Counted from the first letter of the stretch, positions 18,388 to 27,950 are shown. The stretch: 35,567 bases of DNA from Candidatus Eiseniibacteriota bacterium (GCA_020849095.1 JADLGX010000039.1:1-35567); one strand, 5' to 3'. Numbers and translations are program-made. The notes: a model not told the origin generated them from the letters alone.

Positions 18388-19659
18388 TCACTCGTAGCGC
18401 AGCGAGTCCACCGGGTCGAGGCGCGATGCGCGCATCGCCGGGTACAGCCCGAAGAAGACTCCGACGACGGCGGAGAACACGAGTCCCGTGACCACCGACC
18501 ACGCCGACACGTACGTGGGCAGCGGGGTCGCCGCCTTCACCACCACGGCCACGCCGGCGCCGAGCAGCACGCCCACGAGTCCGCCGATGGCCGTGAGCAG
18601 CATGGCCTCGACCAGGAACTGCATGAGAATGGCCTTGCGCTGCGCGCCGAGCGCCTTGCGGACCCCGATCTCGCGCGTTCTCTCGGTGACCGCGACCAGC
18701 ATGATGTTCATCACGCCGATGCCGCCCACGAGAAGCGAAATGGAGGAGATCAGGGTCATCAGGGCGAAGATGCCGCCCGTGATCGTGTTGTAGAGCGACA
18801 GGAAGGCGTCGTCGTTGAAGATCGCGAAGTCGTTGGGCTTGTTGCTGGGCAGGTGCCGGCGGACGCGCAGCACGTCGCTGATCTCCTGGATCGCCTTGGC
18901 GCTCAACTCCGGAGAAACGGCGACCGCATCGAGGAACAGCTCGCCCTTGCGCGGGAACCACGGCGGAGCGTCGGTCGGCGCCGACCAGTACTTGTCCACG
19001 ACGGGGTACGGCACGCACGCCACCTCGTCGAAGTTGTTCCCCAGCATCTTGCCCTTCTTCTCGAACTCCCCGATCACGGTGAACGGGATGCCGTTCAGGT
19101 GAACGGTCTTGCCGAGCCCGCTGGCGTCCCCGAACAGGGTCTCCCGCGTGTCCTTGCCCAGGACGACCACGCTGGCGCGGCTCTCGACCTCGCTCAGCGT
19201 GAAGAAGCGGCCGGCGGACAGGTCGTACCCTCGCACCACGAGGCACTGGTCGTCGGTCCCGAACACGAAAGTGGACTTGGTCAGCTTGTCGCGGTGACCG
19301 AGCTTGATGTCCGTGTAGGGAAACTTGAACGGTGTGATCGCCTTGACCGCGGGGGCGCGGTCCATGATCGCGCGCGCGTCGGCCATCGTGAACGCCTTGC
19401 GCGCCTTGAGGCTGTCCGGAATGCCGTCGGAAAAGCTCACGCCCGGCCGGATGCGGCGGATGTAGATGGTGTTGTTGCCGAGCGACTGGATGCTCTGCTG
19501 GAACGAGCGCTGGAATCCGTTGATCAGCGAGACCATGCCGATCACGGTGGCCACGCCGATCACCACGCCGAGCAGGGCGAGCAGCGAGCGCATGCGGTTC
19601 GCCACCAGAGCGCCGCGCGCCATCGCGAAGGTTTCGCGGAAGAGATCGAACTGGTTCAT
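18388..19659 (-). CDS. MacB/FtsX-type ABC transporter permease, second copy
   Basis: The protein has 423 residues with one N-terminal helix (about 24-45), a periplasmic MacB-core-like domain (about 50-285) and three C-terminal helices, the FtsX/MacB layout. A [16 protein letters not shown] coupling segment and a terminal Arg-Leu-Asp-Pro motif are clear. It has no ATPase domain of its own. It begins 4 nt after the other permease, which it matches in motifs but not closely in the periplasmic domain. With the ATPase, adaptor and outer-membrane protein upstream it forms a tripartite pump or lipoprotein/peptide export system. The paired unlike permeases recall LolC/LolE, but the HlyD and TolC partners favour MacAB-TolC. 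Confidence 0.9.
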   Translation of the reverse strand: MNQFDLFRETFAMARGALVANRMRSLLALLGVVIGVATVIGMVSLINGFQRSFQQSIQSLGNNTIYIRRIRPGVSFSDGIPDSLKARKAFTMADARAIMDRAPAVKAITPFKFPYTDIKLGHRDKLTKSTFVFGTDDQCLVVRGYDLSAGRFFTLSEVESRASVVVLGKDTRETLFGDASGLGKTVHLNGIPFTVIGEFEKKGKMLGNNFDEVACVPYPVVDKYWSAPTDAPPWFPRKGELFLDAVAVSPELSAKAIQEISDVLRVRRHLPSNKPNDFAIFNDDAFLSLYNTITGGIFALMTLISSISLLVGGIGVMNIMLVAVTERTREIGVRKALGAQRKAILMQFLVEAMLLTAIGGLVGVLLGAGVAVVVKAATPLPTYVSAWSVVTGLVFSAVVGVFFGLYPAMRASRLDPVDSLRYE

Positions 19660-19663
19660 GGCT

Positions 19664-20881
19664 TCACTCGTACCGAAGCGCCTCGATCGGATCGAGGCGG
19701 GCGGCGCGAACCGCCGGGTAGGACCCGAAGAACACTCCCACGCCGGTGCTCATGACGAGCCCCAGCACCACGGCCGGCATGCTGACGGCGGCGGGAAGCG
19801 GACTGACCGCGCCCACGAGCAGCGCGAGTCCGCCGCCGAGCAGGATTCCGATGATGCCGCCGGAGAGCGACAGTGTGGTCGACTCGACGAGGAACTGGGT
19901 CATGATGTCGCGGCGGCGGGCGCCGAGCGCCTTGCGCACGCCGATCTCCTTGGTGCGTTCGGTCACCGACACCAGCATGATGTTCATGATCACGATGCCG
20001 CCGACGATCAGCGAGATCGCGGCCACGCCGATCGTGAGGATGAAGATGCCCCCCGTGAGCGTGCGGTACAGCTCGAGCCAGGTTTCCGACGTGGTGATTC
20101 CGAACTTGTCCGGCTGCCCGGGGCGCTGGTGACGGCGGGCGCGCATGACGTTGCGCGTCTCCTGCTCGACCAGCGAAAGAGAACTCTCGTCGACGCTCTT
20201 GAGCGCGATGCTGAACGAGCCGCGCTCCTGCCAGTACTTGGAGAAGGTCTGAATGGGCACGACGATGAACCGGTCCTGGCTGTTGCCGAACATCTTGCCC
20301 TTGGCGACCGTGAGCCCGATGACCTCGAACGTCCAGCGGTCGATCCGCACCTCGCGCCCGATCGGGTCGAGATTGCCGAACAGTTCGTCCGCCACCTCGG
20401 GGCCGATCACGCAGACGGGCCGGCGCTCGGTGTCGTCGAACTCGGACAGATGGCGTCCGGTGGCGATCTGGATGTCGTCGACCACGTCGTAGCCCGAGCT
20501 GCGGCCGTTGATCGAGACCGCGCGCATCGCCTTGGCGCCGTAGCGCACGGGGGCCGCGGCGCCGGACTGCGCCACGATCATGCTCGCGTGGACGACCGCC
20601 TTGCGCAGCGCCACGACGTCGCCCCAGTTCACGTCCGGCCGGCGATTGGCCTCCTCGAAGGCCTCCTGGCTCGTGATGAATCCGTACTTGTCCACCACGA
20701 GGACGTTGGCGCCCGCGTTGAGGATCTTCTGCTTCACGAACCGGTTCAGCCCTTCGACGAACGAGAGCACGGCGATGACCGAAGCCACACCGATGATCGT
20801 GCCCAGCAGCGTCAGGAACGAGCGGAGCTTGTTCGCCCGGACACCGCCGAGGGCGATGCCGATGCTCTCGCGCAGGTTCAT
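19664..20881 (-). CDS. MacB/FtsX-type ABC transporter permease, first copy
   Basis: The protein has 405 residues: one N-terminal helix (about 20-42), a periplasmic domain and three C-terminal helices. The [16 protein letters not shown] segment and a final [11 protein letters not shown] are near-identical in plan to the next gene. The ATG at 20881 overlaps the ATPase stop by 4 nt and has no own ribosome site, so translation is probably coupled. The pair most likely arose by tandem duplication and then diverged, forming a heterodimer driven by the shared ATPase. The substrate cannot be told; candidates are lipoproteins, peptides or antimicrobial compounds. Confidence 0.9.
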   Translation of the reverse strand: MNLRESIGIALGGVRANKLRSFLTLLGTIIGVASVIAVLSFVEGLNRFVKQKILNAGANVLVVDKYGFITSQEAFEEANRRPDVNWGDVVALRKAVVHASMIVAQSGAAAPVRYGAKAMRAVSINGRSSGYDVVDDIQIATGRHLSEFDDTERRPVCVIGPEVADELFGNLDPIGREVRIDRWTFEVIGLTVAKGKMFGNSQDRFIVVPIQTFSKYWQERGSFSIALKSVDESSLSLVEQETRNVMRARRHQRPGQPDKFGITTSETWLELYRTLTGGIFILTIGVAAISLIVGGIVIMNIMLVSVTERTKEIGVRKALGARRRDIMTQFLVESTTLSLSGGIIGILLGGGLALLVGAVSPLPAAVSMPAVVLGLVMSTGVGVFFGSYPAVRAARLDPIEALRYE

Positions 20882-21603
20882 GCGTGGCCGGAGGCAGCCG
20901 AACGGGGGCGGTCGTTGAGCGTGTCGCTCTCGATGCGCCCGTCCTTCATGCGGACGATGCGGCGGGCGTGCTCGGCGATGTCGGCTTCGTGCGTGACGAG
21001 GATGACCGTGTTGCCCTGCTTCCAGATGTTCTCGAACGCCATCATGATCTCCTCGCCCGTGCGCGAGTCGAGATTTCCGGTGGGTTCGTCGGCCAGAATG
21101 ATGCTGGGCCGGTTCACGAGCGCCCGGGCGATGGCGACGCGCTGGCGCTGGCCGCCGGACAGTTCGTTCGGGCGATGCTTGATGCGGTCCTTGAGCCCGA
21201 CGGTTTCGAGCGCTTCCTTGGCTCGCTGCCGGCGCTCTTCGTGCTTCATGCCGGCGTAGACCAGCGGCAGTTCGACGTTGTGCAGCGCGTCGGCGCGCGG
21301 CAGCAGGTTGAACGTCTGGAACACGAAACCGATCTCCATGTTCCGGATGCGGGCCAGTTCGTCGTCCGACATCTTGCCGATCTCGGCGTCCTTCAGGCGG
21401 TAGGAGCCCTGCGAAGGAGTGTCGAGGCAGCCGAGGATGTTCATGAGCGTGGACTTGCCGGAGCCCGAAGGACCCATGATGGCCACGTACTCGTTCTTCT
21501 GGATGTCCAGGTCGACGCCGTCGAGGGCGCGCACTTCCTGGTCACCGACCTGGTAGACGCGGTGCAGGCCGCGAATGGAGATCAACACCTGTTCGTCGCT
21601 CAC
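20878..21603 (-). CDS. MacB/LolD-type ABC transporter ATP-binding protein
   Basis: The protein has 241 residues, one ABC domain. Walker A is Gly-Pro-Ser-Gly-Ser-Gly-Lys-Ser-Thr near 40-48, the signature is [10 protein letters not shown], Walker B is [11 protein letters not shown], and the switch histidine is in Val-Thr-His-Glu. These are typical of the MacB/LolD/FtsE group. The start is GTG at 21603, which overlaps the adaptor stop by 4 nt; a much longer upstream frame exists but lies within the adaptor gene. It powers the two permeases that follow. The C-terminal tail after the H-loop carries the usual Met-Lys-Asp-Gly-Arg-Ile. Confidence 0.94.
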   Translation of the reverse strand: MSDEQVLISIRGLHRVYQVGDQEVRALDGVDLDIQKNEYVAIMGPSGSGKSTLMNILGCLDTPSQGSYRLKDAEIGKMSDDELARIRNMEIGFVFQTFNLLPRADALHNVELPLVYAGMKHEERRQRAKEALETVGLKDRIKHRPNELSGGQRQRVAIARALVNRPSIILADEPTGNLDSRTGEEIMMAFENIWKQGNTVILVTHEADIAEHARRIVRMKDGRIESDTLNDRPRSAASGHA

Positions 21604-22898
21604 TTCTTGCCCTTTCCGGCGGCTTCCTTCTTCACCTTGCCGCCCGGCTTCAGTTCGCGAAGCGCCTTGTAGGGTCCCGAAACCACGGTGTCCGCTTCCT
21701 TCAGGTCGCCGAACACCTCGATCATGGTTTCGCTGGCGAGGCCCGTGCGGACGGGGACGAACGTCGCGACGCCCTCCCGGACCACGAACACTCCGGTGAT
21801 CTCCTTGTCCCGGCGGCCGACCGTATCCTCGTCGGCCGTCACCGTGAGCTTGCGCGGCTTCTTGGGTTCCTTGGCCGCCGCCCCCTTGACACCCTTGCGC
21901 GCGGCGCGCTCCAGCTCGCGCTCGGTGCGCACGACGACCGACTGGATGGGCACCGCGATCGCGCCCACGTGCGTTCCGGTCTCGATCTCGACGTCGGCCG
22001 TCATGCCGGGCCGCACCTCGGGAACGTTTGTGTCGAACACCACCTTCACTTCGAAGTTCGTCTGGCCCTCGACGCTCGACGTGATCGAACGCTTGGCCGT
22101 ATTGCCGATCTCGGACACGGTGCCGGAGAAGGTCGTGTCGGGGAACGCGTCCACGGAGATCTTGGTGACCTGGCCCAGCTGCATGTCCACGACGTCCGTC
22201 TCGTCGACGTCCGCGCGCACCAGCATTCGGGAGAGGTCCGACACCACCAGAATCTCGGTGCCGATGTTGTTCATCGTGCCGGGGATCACGTTCTCCCCCG
22301 CCTCGACGTTGAGCGCGCTCACCACACCGTCGAACGGCGCGCGGAACTGGCACTTGCTGAGGTTGTCGGCCGCCGCGTCCAATCCCGCCGAAGCGCGTGT
22401 GGCATCTTCCTGCGCCGTGGCGAGGGCCACCCGTGCGCCCTCGTGCGCGTTCTGCGCCTGCTCCCACTCGGCCGTCGAGAGCAGCTTCTGGTCGTAGAGC
22501 GACCGCTGCCGGCCGAACGCCGCCTCGTTCACGCGCATCGCCGACTGGGCTTCGCGAAGCCGGGCCTGGGCCGCGGCCAGCGCCGCGCGCGACTGGGCCG
22601 TCGCGCTGCGGTACTGCGTGTCGTCGAGCTGCAGCATCAACTGGTCCTTGCGGACCCGGTCGCCTTCCTTCACGTACAGGTGAACGATCTTGCCCATGAT
22701 GTCAGCGCTGACCTTCACCTGGGTGCGCGGCTCGATCTTGCCGGGCGCGCGAACGCGGGAGGTCACGTCCTCTCGACGGACCCGTGCGAGCTGGACCGAT
22801 TCCACCTTACCGCGGGCATTGTTCGCGATGCTGGCTCCCGCCAGGCCGCCGACCACGATCACTCCGAGGATGACCCACAGCCACACCTTCTTCTTCAT
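21600..22898 (-). CDS. HlyD/MacA-type periplasmic adaptor protein
   Basis: The protein has 432 residues with an N-terminal membrane anchor (about 5-22). A lipoyl-like half motif lies near 50-90. A long Ala/Gln-rich coiled-coil hairpin (about 95-180) comes next, then the second lipoyl half (Phe-Arg-Ala-Pro-Phe-Asp-Gly-Val-Val), a beta-barrel domain and a membrane-proximal domain. It would bridge the inner-membrane permeases and the TolC-like protein. The ATG at 22898 has AGGAAG about 10 nt upstream. A Lys/Ala-rich insert near 330-350 and a Lys/Gly-rich tail are unusual for the family. The gene follows the TolC-like gene by 22 nt. MacA is the closest named relative by context, but I do not assign that symbol. 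Confidence 0.92.
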   Translation of the reverse strand: MKKKVWLWVILGVIVVGGLAGASIANNARGKVESVQLARVRREDVTSRVRAPGKIEPRTQVKVSADIMGKIVHLYVKEGDRVRKDQLMLQLDDTQYRSATAQSRAALAAAQARLREAQSAMRVNEAAFGRQRSLYDQKLLSTAEWEQAQNAHEGARVALATAQEDATRASAGLDAAADNLSKCQFRAPFDGVVSALNVEAGENVIPGTMNNIGTEILVVSDLSRMLVRADVDETDVVDMQLGQVTKISVDAFPDTTFSGTVSEIGNTAKRSITSSVEGQTNFEVKVVFDTNVPEVRPGMTADVEIETGTHVGAIAVPIQSVVVRTERELERAARKGVKGAAAKEPKKPRKLTVTADEDTVGRRDKEITGVFVVREGVATFVPVRTGLASETMIEVFGDLKEADTVVSGPYKALRELKPGGKVKKEAAGKGKK

Positions 22899-22920
22899 GG
22901 TCGTCGCGCTTCCTTTCGTG

Positions 22921-24237
22921 TCACTCGCCGAGGCCGCGCACCTGGTCGAGATTCGCTTCCGCCACACGGATGTCCGCCATGGCCGAAACGAGGTCGCTCT
23001 GTGCACGCTGCAGCTGGACCTGCGAATCGATGAGGTCGAGGATCGTCGCCGACCCGACGTTGTACTTCTGCTGCACGAGGTTCAGGTTCTCGCTCGCCGA
23101 TTCCAGGGTGCGGCGGGCGAGCGACTCGCGCTCGGTCGCTTCCTGATAGGTCAGCACCGCGATCTGGACTTCGCTCTGAAGATTACGAACGAGCGCGTCG
23201 CGGGTTTCACGGGCGCGCATCACGCCGGCACGCGCCGAGACGACGCGGCTCTCGAGCAGCATTCCGTCGAAGACGTTCAGGTCAACCGACAGCCGTCCGC
23301 CCCAATCGCCCTCGCTCCAGCCGCTCGACGAGGTCACCGGTCCCTCCGCGCTGCCCGCATGCGAGCTGCCACTGAACACGGACTTCGGCGTGTACGACCC
23401 CGTCGCGGAAACCGACGGGAGGCGCGACCATTGCGCCGAGCGCAGCCGCAGTTCGGCCGCGCGCAGCTCGGCTTCGACGGCCTTCACGTCCGGGCGGTTC
23501 TTGCGTGCATCGCTCGCCACGGCGGCGGCGTCCACCGGCATGCGGGCGATGTTGAGCGTCGAGTCCACTTCGCCCAGCGCCGACTCGGCCAGTCCCAGCT
23601 TCGTCGCGAGCTGCACGCGTTGCGAGGTCACGTTGTGGTCGGCGAGCAGGGAGTCCAGTTCGCCCTGCGAGGTGCGCACGCGGGCCTTGAGCAGGTCGCT
23701 CTTGGAGACCGACCCCACCTCATACAGGGCTCGAACCCGCCGCTCGTCGTCACGCGCCAGCTTGACCGCCTGGCTGGACACCTGGGCGAGGTGCATCGCC
23801 TTCACGACCTGGTAGAACTGGCGCTTCGTGTCGAGAACGATCTGCGAACGGGTCGCGGCGCGCCCGTGCTTGGCGGCCCTGGCGTTCTGGCGCGCGGACG
23901 ACAGCGACACCCAAGAGGACAGGTTCAGCACCCCGATGCTGCCGCTCAGTCCGTACGAGCCGCTGTAACCGCGATCATCGAAGACGCCGGACGAAGTTTC
24001 ACGCGTCAGCGACCCGCTGCGCGTGGCATCGGCCGAGATGTGTGGCAGGACCTGCGAGTAGGCGCTCCACAGCCCGGAGCGGGCGTCGAGCACGGAGGCC
24101 TCCGCCTGCACCGACTGGGTACCCTGCCGAAGAGCGAGTTGCACGGCCTGGTCCGCCGTCAACGTGGCGGAGCGGGCGGCCGGCGCAGCGAGAACGAGCA
24201 AAGCGAGAGTCCAGGCGGTAGCGAGCTTCCGATTCAT
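22921..24237 (-). CDS. TolC-family outer membrane efflux protein
   Basis: The protein has 438 residues with a signal peptide (Ala-Ala-Arg-Ser-Ala near 19-24) and two outer-membrane efflux (OEP) repeats rich in Ala, Gln and Ser helices. The repeats are marked by Leu-Thr-Ala-Asp-Gln-Ala-Val near the start and by Lys-Tyr-Asn-Val-Gly-Ser-Ala-Thr-Ile-Leu-Asp-Leu near the end, a hallmark of the family. It should form the trimeric outer-membrane duct of the export system encoded downstream. Tandem ATGs at 24240 and 24237 follow GGAGG; the second has the better spacing, so I use it. The 96-nt gap before it shows no convincing promoter, and the real one may lie inside or before the Yip1 gene. Confidence 0.93.
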   Translation of the reverse strand: MNRKLATAWTLALLVLAAPAARSATLTADQAVQLALRQGTQSVQAEASVLDARSGLWSAYSQVLPHISADATRSGSLTRETSSGVFDDRGYSGSYGLSGSIGVLNLSSWVSLSSARQNARAAKHGRAATRSQIVLDTKRQFYQVVKAMHLAQVSSQAVKLARDDERRVRALYEVGSVSKSDLLKARVRTSQGELDSLLADHNVTSQRVQLATKLGLAESALGEVDSTLNIARMPVDAAAVASDARKNRPDVKAVEAELRAAELRLRSAQWSRLPSVSATGSYTPKSVFSGSSHAGSAEGPVTSSSGWSEGDWGGRLSVDLNVFDGMLLESRVVSARAGVMRARETRDALVRNLQSEVQIAVLTYQEATERESLARRTLESASENLNLVQQKYNVGSATILDLIDSQVQLQRAQSDLVSAMADIRVAEANLDQVRGLGE

Positions 24238-24333
24238 CATTCCTCCGGTTCGGGCAAATCGGCGGGCCGGCGTTCCGGATGACCGGCGACGCGACTCGTT
24301 TACGCCCAACGCGGCAGCGAGGTTGCAGTGATT

Positions 24334-25095
24334 TCAGGATCCCGGCGAGAAGATGGCCGAGACGACGGCTCCGATGGCGAAGAGCGCGAGGTAAAGCGAG
24401 ACCAGCACCCACGCGACGCTGCGGCGAGGCGCCGCGGCGAGAGTGCTTCCGGCGAGCACGAGCACGACCAGGTTCCATGCGGAGAAGGGACTGATCGCGT
24501 CGAGGAACACCGTGAGCCCGACCATGAGCTTGGAGGGCTCGTCGGACTGCGGCAGCAGCGCCGCCAGACCGATGTGGACACCTTTCATCGTCTCCTGGCT
24601 CCATGCGATCGCCGTGACGATCAATTGTCCCGGCAATGTGACCAGGTTGGACCAGCACACGGCCTCCAGGGCGAGGCGATAGCGGAACTTGGCGCCGAGC
24701 ACGAAGCCGATCCCGAACCAGACGACCGCGGCGACCAGGAACGTGATGAGCGTCACGGCCAGCACCTGGCCCCCGACCATCAGGTAGCGCGCTCCGCCGC
24801 CCGAGTACGCCGCTTCGATCTTGTCGAACTGCTCCGCCGGAAGCTGCCCGCTCGCGACCTGCTCTTCCATCTGCTCGAGCATCATCGGGAGCACGGCCCG
24901 GTCGTAGAGCAGGAAGAACACGCCGGCGCTGAACAGCGCCGTGATCAGCAGGGGAATCCACCACTGCACCTGATGCTCGAGCCCCTCCCACGCCTTCACG
25001 GGAGAGACGAATACGCGCATCGCCCGGGTCCCGGGAGAAACGCGCGGCGAGTCGCCTGGACCGGCCGTCTGGGGAACGGGATCGACGATGGACAT
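24334..25095 (-). CDS. Yip1-family integral membrane protein
   Basis: The protein has 253 residues. After a polar N-terminus come helices near 45-64, 106-131, 150-166, 190-204, 206-222 and 228-248, with an amphipathic loop from 66 to 97. The Pro-Val-Lys-Ala-Trp-Glu-Gly-Leu entry and the order of helices fit the Yip1 domain found in many bacterial proteins of unknown role. The ATG at 25095 has AGGAG about 10 nt upstream and a well-spaced promoter. An upstream in-frame ATG is possible but precedes the predicted transcription start. It may share its transcript with the TolC-like gene 96 nt downstream. Function unknown. Confidence 0.8.
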   Translation of the reverse strand: MSIVDPVPQTAGPGDSPRVSPGTRAMRVFVSPVKAWEGLEHQVQWWIPLLITALFSAGVFFLLYDRAVLPMMLEQMEEQVASGQLPAEQFDKIEAAYSGGGARYLMVGGQVLAVTLITFLVAAVVWFGIGFVLGAKFRYRLALEAVCWSNLVTLPGQLIVTAIAWSQETMKGVHIGLAALLPQSDEPSKLMVGLTVFLDAISPFSAWNLVVLVLAGSTLAAAPRRSVAWVLVSLYLALFAIGAVVSAIFSPGS

Positions 25096-25144
25096 GGGAC
25101 TTGGGCTCCTGAGGGCTGTCGCGGGTGGGGACGGACTCCGGCCC

Positions 25145-25173
25145 AAGGTAGGGAGCCGGTGCGCGGGGGTCAA
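25145..25173 (-). promoter_or_regulatory. Promoter of the Yip1-family gene
   Basis: TTGACC (25173-25168) and TACCTT (25150-25145) are 17 nt apart on the minus strand. Transcription would start near 25138, 43 nt before the ATG. Both hexamers equal those upstream of gcvT. Confidence 0.6.
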
Positions 25174-25229
25174 ACCTGCACGCAACCGGCGCGGTAAAAC
25201 GCTCACCGGCGCGGCCGTAACAAGCGAAA

Positions 25230-25255
25230 ACGCACGCGCCCGGAGGCGCGTGCGT
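25230..25255 (-). terminator. Intrinsic terminator after tonB
   Basis: A perfect 11-bp stem (25230-25240 with 25245-25255) with a 4-nt loop is followed on the minus strand by TTT and then a T-rich CGCTTGTT. It lies 20 nt after the tonB stop and ends the exb-tonB operon. Confidence 0.75.
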
Positions 25256-25275
25256 CGCTCAGGAACCGATTGCCG

Positions 25276-25995
25276 CTAGTGCAGCGAGAACTTCACCGGA
25301 CAGCCCACCCAGACGGCGACGGGCTTGTTGTTGGAAAGCGCCGGCTTGAACACCCAGCCCTTCACGGCCTGGATGGCAGCCGCGTCGAGCATGGGGATGG
25401 ACTTCACGACCCGCACGTCCTTGACCCGGCCGTCCTTGCCGACCAGGGCCTGAACCATCACCGTTCCATCGACGCCGGCTTCGCGGGCGATGTCCGGGTA
25501 GACGGGCTGCACGTGCGTGATCTTCTCGGGAAGCTCGTCCGTGTAGACGTACTCGCCGAATCCGGGGAGCGCGTCTTCCTGGGGCGGAGCGACCACGATG
25601 TTGTCGCCATCTCCCACCGTGCTGCTGCCCTGGACCGCGGACAGCTCTTCCTGCGAGGCGATGGTCTGCTCCTGCGGCGCTTCCGCGTCCGGTACGGGCA
25701 CGGGGATGGCGGCTGCGGGAGGCGCGACCTGCGTCGCCACCTGGACCTGGGGCGGCGGAGCCGCATCGGTCAGGGGCGGCGGTGCCTGCAGCTCACGATA
25801 GGGAACCACGATCGGTGCCACCTCTTCCTGATGCTGCGAAAGGTAGTAGTTCAGACCCAGCAGCGCGACGAACACCAGGACCAGGGCACCGGTCGCCAGC
25901 GTGAGCGCACGAGTCAGATACTTCTTCGCAACCTCGAGGAGTTCGGGGGCCCCGTAGGGCATGAACTCGTACAACGCGACTTTGGGCTCGCTCAT
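25276..25995 (-). CDS. tonB: TonB-family energy transducer
   Basis: The protein has 239 residues. A cytoplasmic start of about 30 residues is followed by a membrane helix (about 32-53), a Pro/Ala/Gln-rich periplasmic spacer (about 57-150) and a TonB C-terminal domain (about 155-239). That domain shows Tyr-Pro-Asp-Ile-Ala-Arg-Glu, Gly-Thr-Val-Met-Val and Gly-Trp-Val-Phe-Lys-Pro-Ala. It passes inner-membrane proton energy to outer-membrane receptors. The long cytoplasmic start differs from E. coli TonB and fits the FCB style. A GGAG site 6 nt upstream precedes the ATG at 25995, which overlaps the exbD stop by 4 nt. No TonB-dependent receptor lies in the window. Confidence 0.93.
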   Translation of the reverse strand: MSEPKVALYEFMPYGAPELLEVAKKYLTRALTLATGALVLVFVALLGLNYYLSQHQEEVAPIVVPYRELQAPPPLTDAAPPPQVQVATQVAPPAAAIPVPVPDAEAPQEQTIASQEELSAVQGSSTVGDGDNIVVAPPQEDALPGFGEYVYTDELPEKITHVQPVYPDIAREAGVDGTVMVQALVGKDGRVKDVRVVKSIPMLDAAAIQAVKGWVFKPALSNNKPVAVWVGCPVKFSLH

Positions 25996-26492
25996 AGGTT
26001 CTCCACCTCCGCCTTGTCGGCCGGGGTGAGCTCGAGAATCGAGAAACGTCCCAGGTTCGCGAGATCGAGCTGGTCGATGATGCCGACCATGTTGTCGAAC
26101 GTCGCTTCGCGATCGATGTTGAGCAGGATCACGATGGTGTCGTTGTTGGCGAGCGGCTTGAGAACGTCCTTCATCCCGGTGACCGTCGTCCGGATCCAGG
26201 GATCCGTCTTGGGGCCACGCTTCCAGAACACGCGATCCTCACCGAGGACGCGCAACTGGAGGATCTTGGACTCACCCATCTGCAGCGGAGTCTTGTTGTC
26301 CGGAGGCAGGTTGATCTCCATGGCCTGCGGCGTCATGAAGACCGTCGTCACCATGAAGAAGATGAGCAGAAGGAACGCGACGTCCACCATCGGCGTCATG
26401 TCGATACGAATACCGACACGGCGCTTCGGGCGGTGGAAGCCCTTGCCTTTCTTGCCGCCACTTCTCGGTTGGGGGGTGTCTACAGCACCCAT
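25992..26492 (-). CDS. exbD: ExbD/TolR-family biopolymer transport protein, second copy
   Basis: The protein has 166 residues with a basic start, one membrane helix (about 33-53) and a periplasmic domain. The Asp-Met-Thr-Pro-Met-Val-Asp-Val motif is present; Asp37 corresponds to the proton-path aspartate. The start at 26492 has an AGAGG site 9 nt upstream, and the gene follows the other exbD by 30 nt. The periplasmic part differs from its neighbour. Two ExbD proteins next to one ExbB suggest a mixed or alternative stator, as in Bacteroidetes-type clusters. It acts with ExbB and TonB at the inner membrane. Confidence 0.93.
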   Translation of the reverse strand: MGAVDTPQPRSGGKKGKGFHRPKRRVGIRIDMTPMVDVAFLLLIFFMVTTVFMTPQAMEINLPPDNKTPLQMGESKILQLRVLGEDRVFWKRGPKTDPWIRTTVTGMKDVLKPLANNDTIVILLNIDREATFDNMVGIIDQLDLANLGRFSILELTPADKAEVENL

Positions 26493-26522
26493 CGGGGTAT
26501 ACCTCTCAGCGCGAGTGGCGCG

Positions 26523-27026
26523 TTACTTGGTGGGTTCAGTGCCGGGGGCGCCACCGAATGCACCGCCGCCCTTCATCAGGTTGGTCTGGACATTGAAGCG
26601 GGTGGCGTTGGACTCCTGGAACGCCGACATCATGTCGGCCATCACGCCGAACGGAGCGCCCCGGTCCATCTTGACCAGTACACGCGACTTCGGGTTGGCC
26701 GCACGAGCCGTGCTCAGCACCGGACCGAGATCGAGCTTCACGGCTTCCGGCGGAAGGACACGGTCGACTTCCTGACCGCCCTGCCGGAACGTGACGCGAA
26801 CCTGCGACTGGAAGTTGTTCTCCGCCTTGGGCGCCGTCACCGAGATCACGATGATGTCGGATTCGGGCGACTTGGCCGGAGAGTTCGAGTCGGGAAGGGT
26901 GATCTTGTCCTTTTCGGGTGGCTTGAACTGCGTCGTACACATGAAGAAGATCAGCAGGAGGAACGCCACATCGACCATCGGCGTCATGTCGATGGCGATG
27001 CCGATGCGGCGCATCTTTTTGAGCAT
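26523..27026 (-). CDS. exbD: ExbD/TolR-family biopolymer transport protein, first copy
   Basis: The protein has 167 residues with a short basic start, one helix (about 15-32) and a periplasmic domain. Asp19 in Pro-Met-Val-Asp-Val is the expected proton-path residue. GGAGG lies 8 nt before the ATG at 27026, and exbB ends 18 nt upstream. The tail is rich in Gly, unlike the second copy. The shared Asp-Met-Thr-Pro-Met-Val-Asp-Val-Ala-Phe stretch shows the two are paralogues, but their periplasmic domains have diverged, so they probably do different jobs in one complex. Confidence 0.93.
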   Translation of the reverse strand: MLKKMRRIGIAIDMTPMVDVAFLLLIFFMCTTQFKPPEKDKITLPDSNSPAKSPESDIIVISVTAPKAENNFQSQVRVTFRQGGQEVDRVLPPEAVKLDLGPVLSTARAANPKSRVLVKMDRGAPFGVMADMMSAFQESNATRFNVQTNLMKGGGAFGGAPGTEPTK

Positions 27027-27044
27027 GTGCTCTTCCTCCCCCGG

Positions 27045-27785
27045 TTACTTCTTGTCGGAAGCGTTGGCCGCGAGCAACTGCACGGCCTCGTACGACGCCT
27101 CGTCCATCATGTAGTTGAAGCCGTCCACGCGCGTCACGAACACGTTGTACATCACGATGCCGATGATGGCGACGATGAGGCCGCCGGCCGTGTTGATGAG
27201 CGCTTCGGAAATACCGACGGCGAGCTTGGTGGCATCGACGGCGCCGGTGTGACCGAGAGCGGCGAACGAACGGATCATGCCGACGACCGTGCCGAGCAGA
27301 CCGACCATCGTTCCGATCGAGGCGATCGTGGAGAGGGCGATCAGGTTGCGCTCGAGGAGCGGCACTTCGAGGCCGTTGGCTTCCTGGATGGCGGCCTGCG
27401 TCTCGGCCACGATCTTGTCCTTCGGGGCGCCTTCGGCGATCAGGCGCTTGTAGCGCTCGAGGCCGGCACGCATGACGTTCGCCGCCGAGCCGCGCTGCTT
27501 GCCGCACAGGTCGATGGCGCCGTCCACGTCGCCCGTCTGGATCTTCTTGCGGACGTTCACGAGGAACATGGGCATCGAGCCGGTGCCCTTGGCCTTGTTG
27601 AGGCTCCAGGTACGCTCGATCACGAACGTGATCTGCAGGATGAGGAGCAGGAACAGCATGGCCACCAGCGGGCCGGCTTCCTTCATCTGCTTGCCGAGCT
27701 CGCCGAGCGCCGGCAGGTTCCACCACATGGCAAAGGAAACGGCGACCGAGGCCGCGAAATAGAGCGGGACGATAAAACGGTTCAT
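27045..27785 (-). CDS. exbB: MotA/TolQ/ExbB-family proton channel protein
   Basis: The protein has 246 residues. Helices lie near 6-24, 40-58, 148-172 and 195-215. A cytoplasmic region includes Cys-Gly-Lys-Gln-Arg-Gly-Ser-Ala-Ala-Asn-Val and is followed by the long Leu-Leu-Gly-Thr-Val-Val-Gly-Met channel segment. The extra first helix and this cytoplasmic sequence fit the ExbB type of the FCB group. It forms the channel pentamer around ExbD and drives TonB. The ATG at 27785 is preceded by GGAGG 12 nt away, a little far. The 165-nt gap upstream holds a weak promoter candidate and a small hairpin over the stop of the preceding STAS gene. Confidence 0.93.
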   Translation of the reverse strand: MNRFIVPLYFAASVAVSFAMWWNLPALGELGKQMKEAGPLVAMLFLLLILQITFVIERTWSLNKAKGTGSMPMFLVNVRKKIQTGDVDGAIDLCGKQRGSAANVMRAGLERYKRLIAEGAPKDKIVAETQAAIQEANGLEVPLLERNLIALSTIASIGTMVGLLGTVVGMIRSFAALGHTGAVDATKLAVGISEALINTAGGLIVAIIGIVMYNVFVTRVDGFNYMMDEASYEAVQLLAANASDKK

Positions 27786-27910
27786 TGCGGGGTCATTCCT
27801 CCATCGCCTGTCCCCCGCTGGATGCGGCGGAGAGGCTGTTCATGTCAGCGGGTGAGAGTCCCTCAACCGCCCGGGTCGCGGAGCGATGAATGTTCCGGAC
27901 CTGCTTCGAA

Positions 27911-27940
27911 TGTCTACTCCACTCCCCCCGACCCGGTCAG
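27911..27940 (-). promoter_or_regulatory. Weak candidate promoter of exbB
   Basis: CTGACC (27940-27935) and TAGACA (27916-27911) are 18 nt apart on the minus strand. Both depart from the pattern seen at other genes here, and the -10 lacks the final T. The leader would be about 120 nt. Confidence 0.25.
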
Positions 27941-27950
27941 GCGGAGGCTG

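Noticed and set aside
27772-27800. Four-codon mini-frame (Met-Thr-Pro-Gln) whose stop overlaps the exbB ATG
   Set aside because: Its ATG is only 1 nt from the GGAGG site, too close to be used; chance in a short leader.
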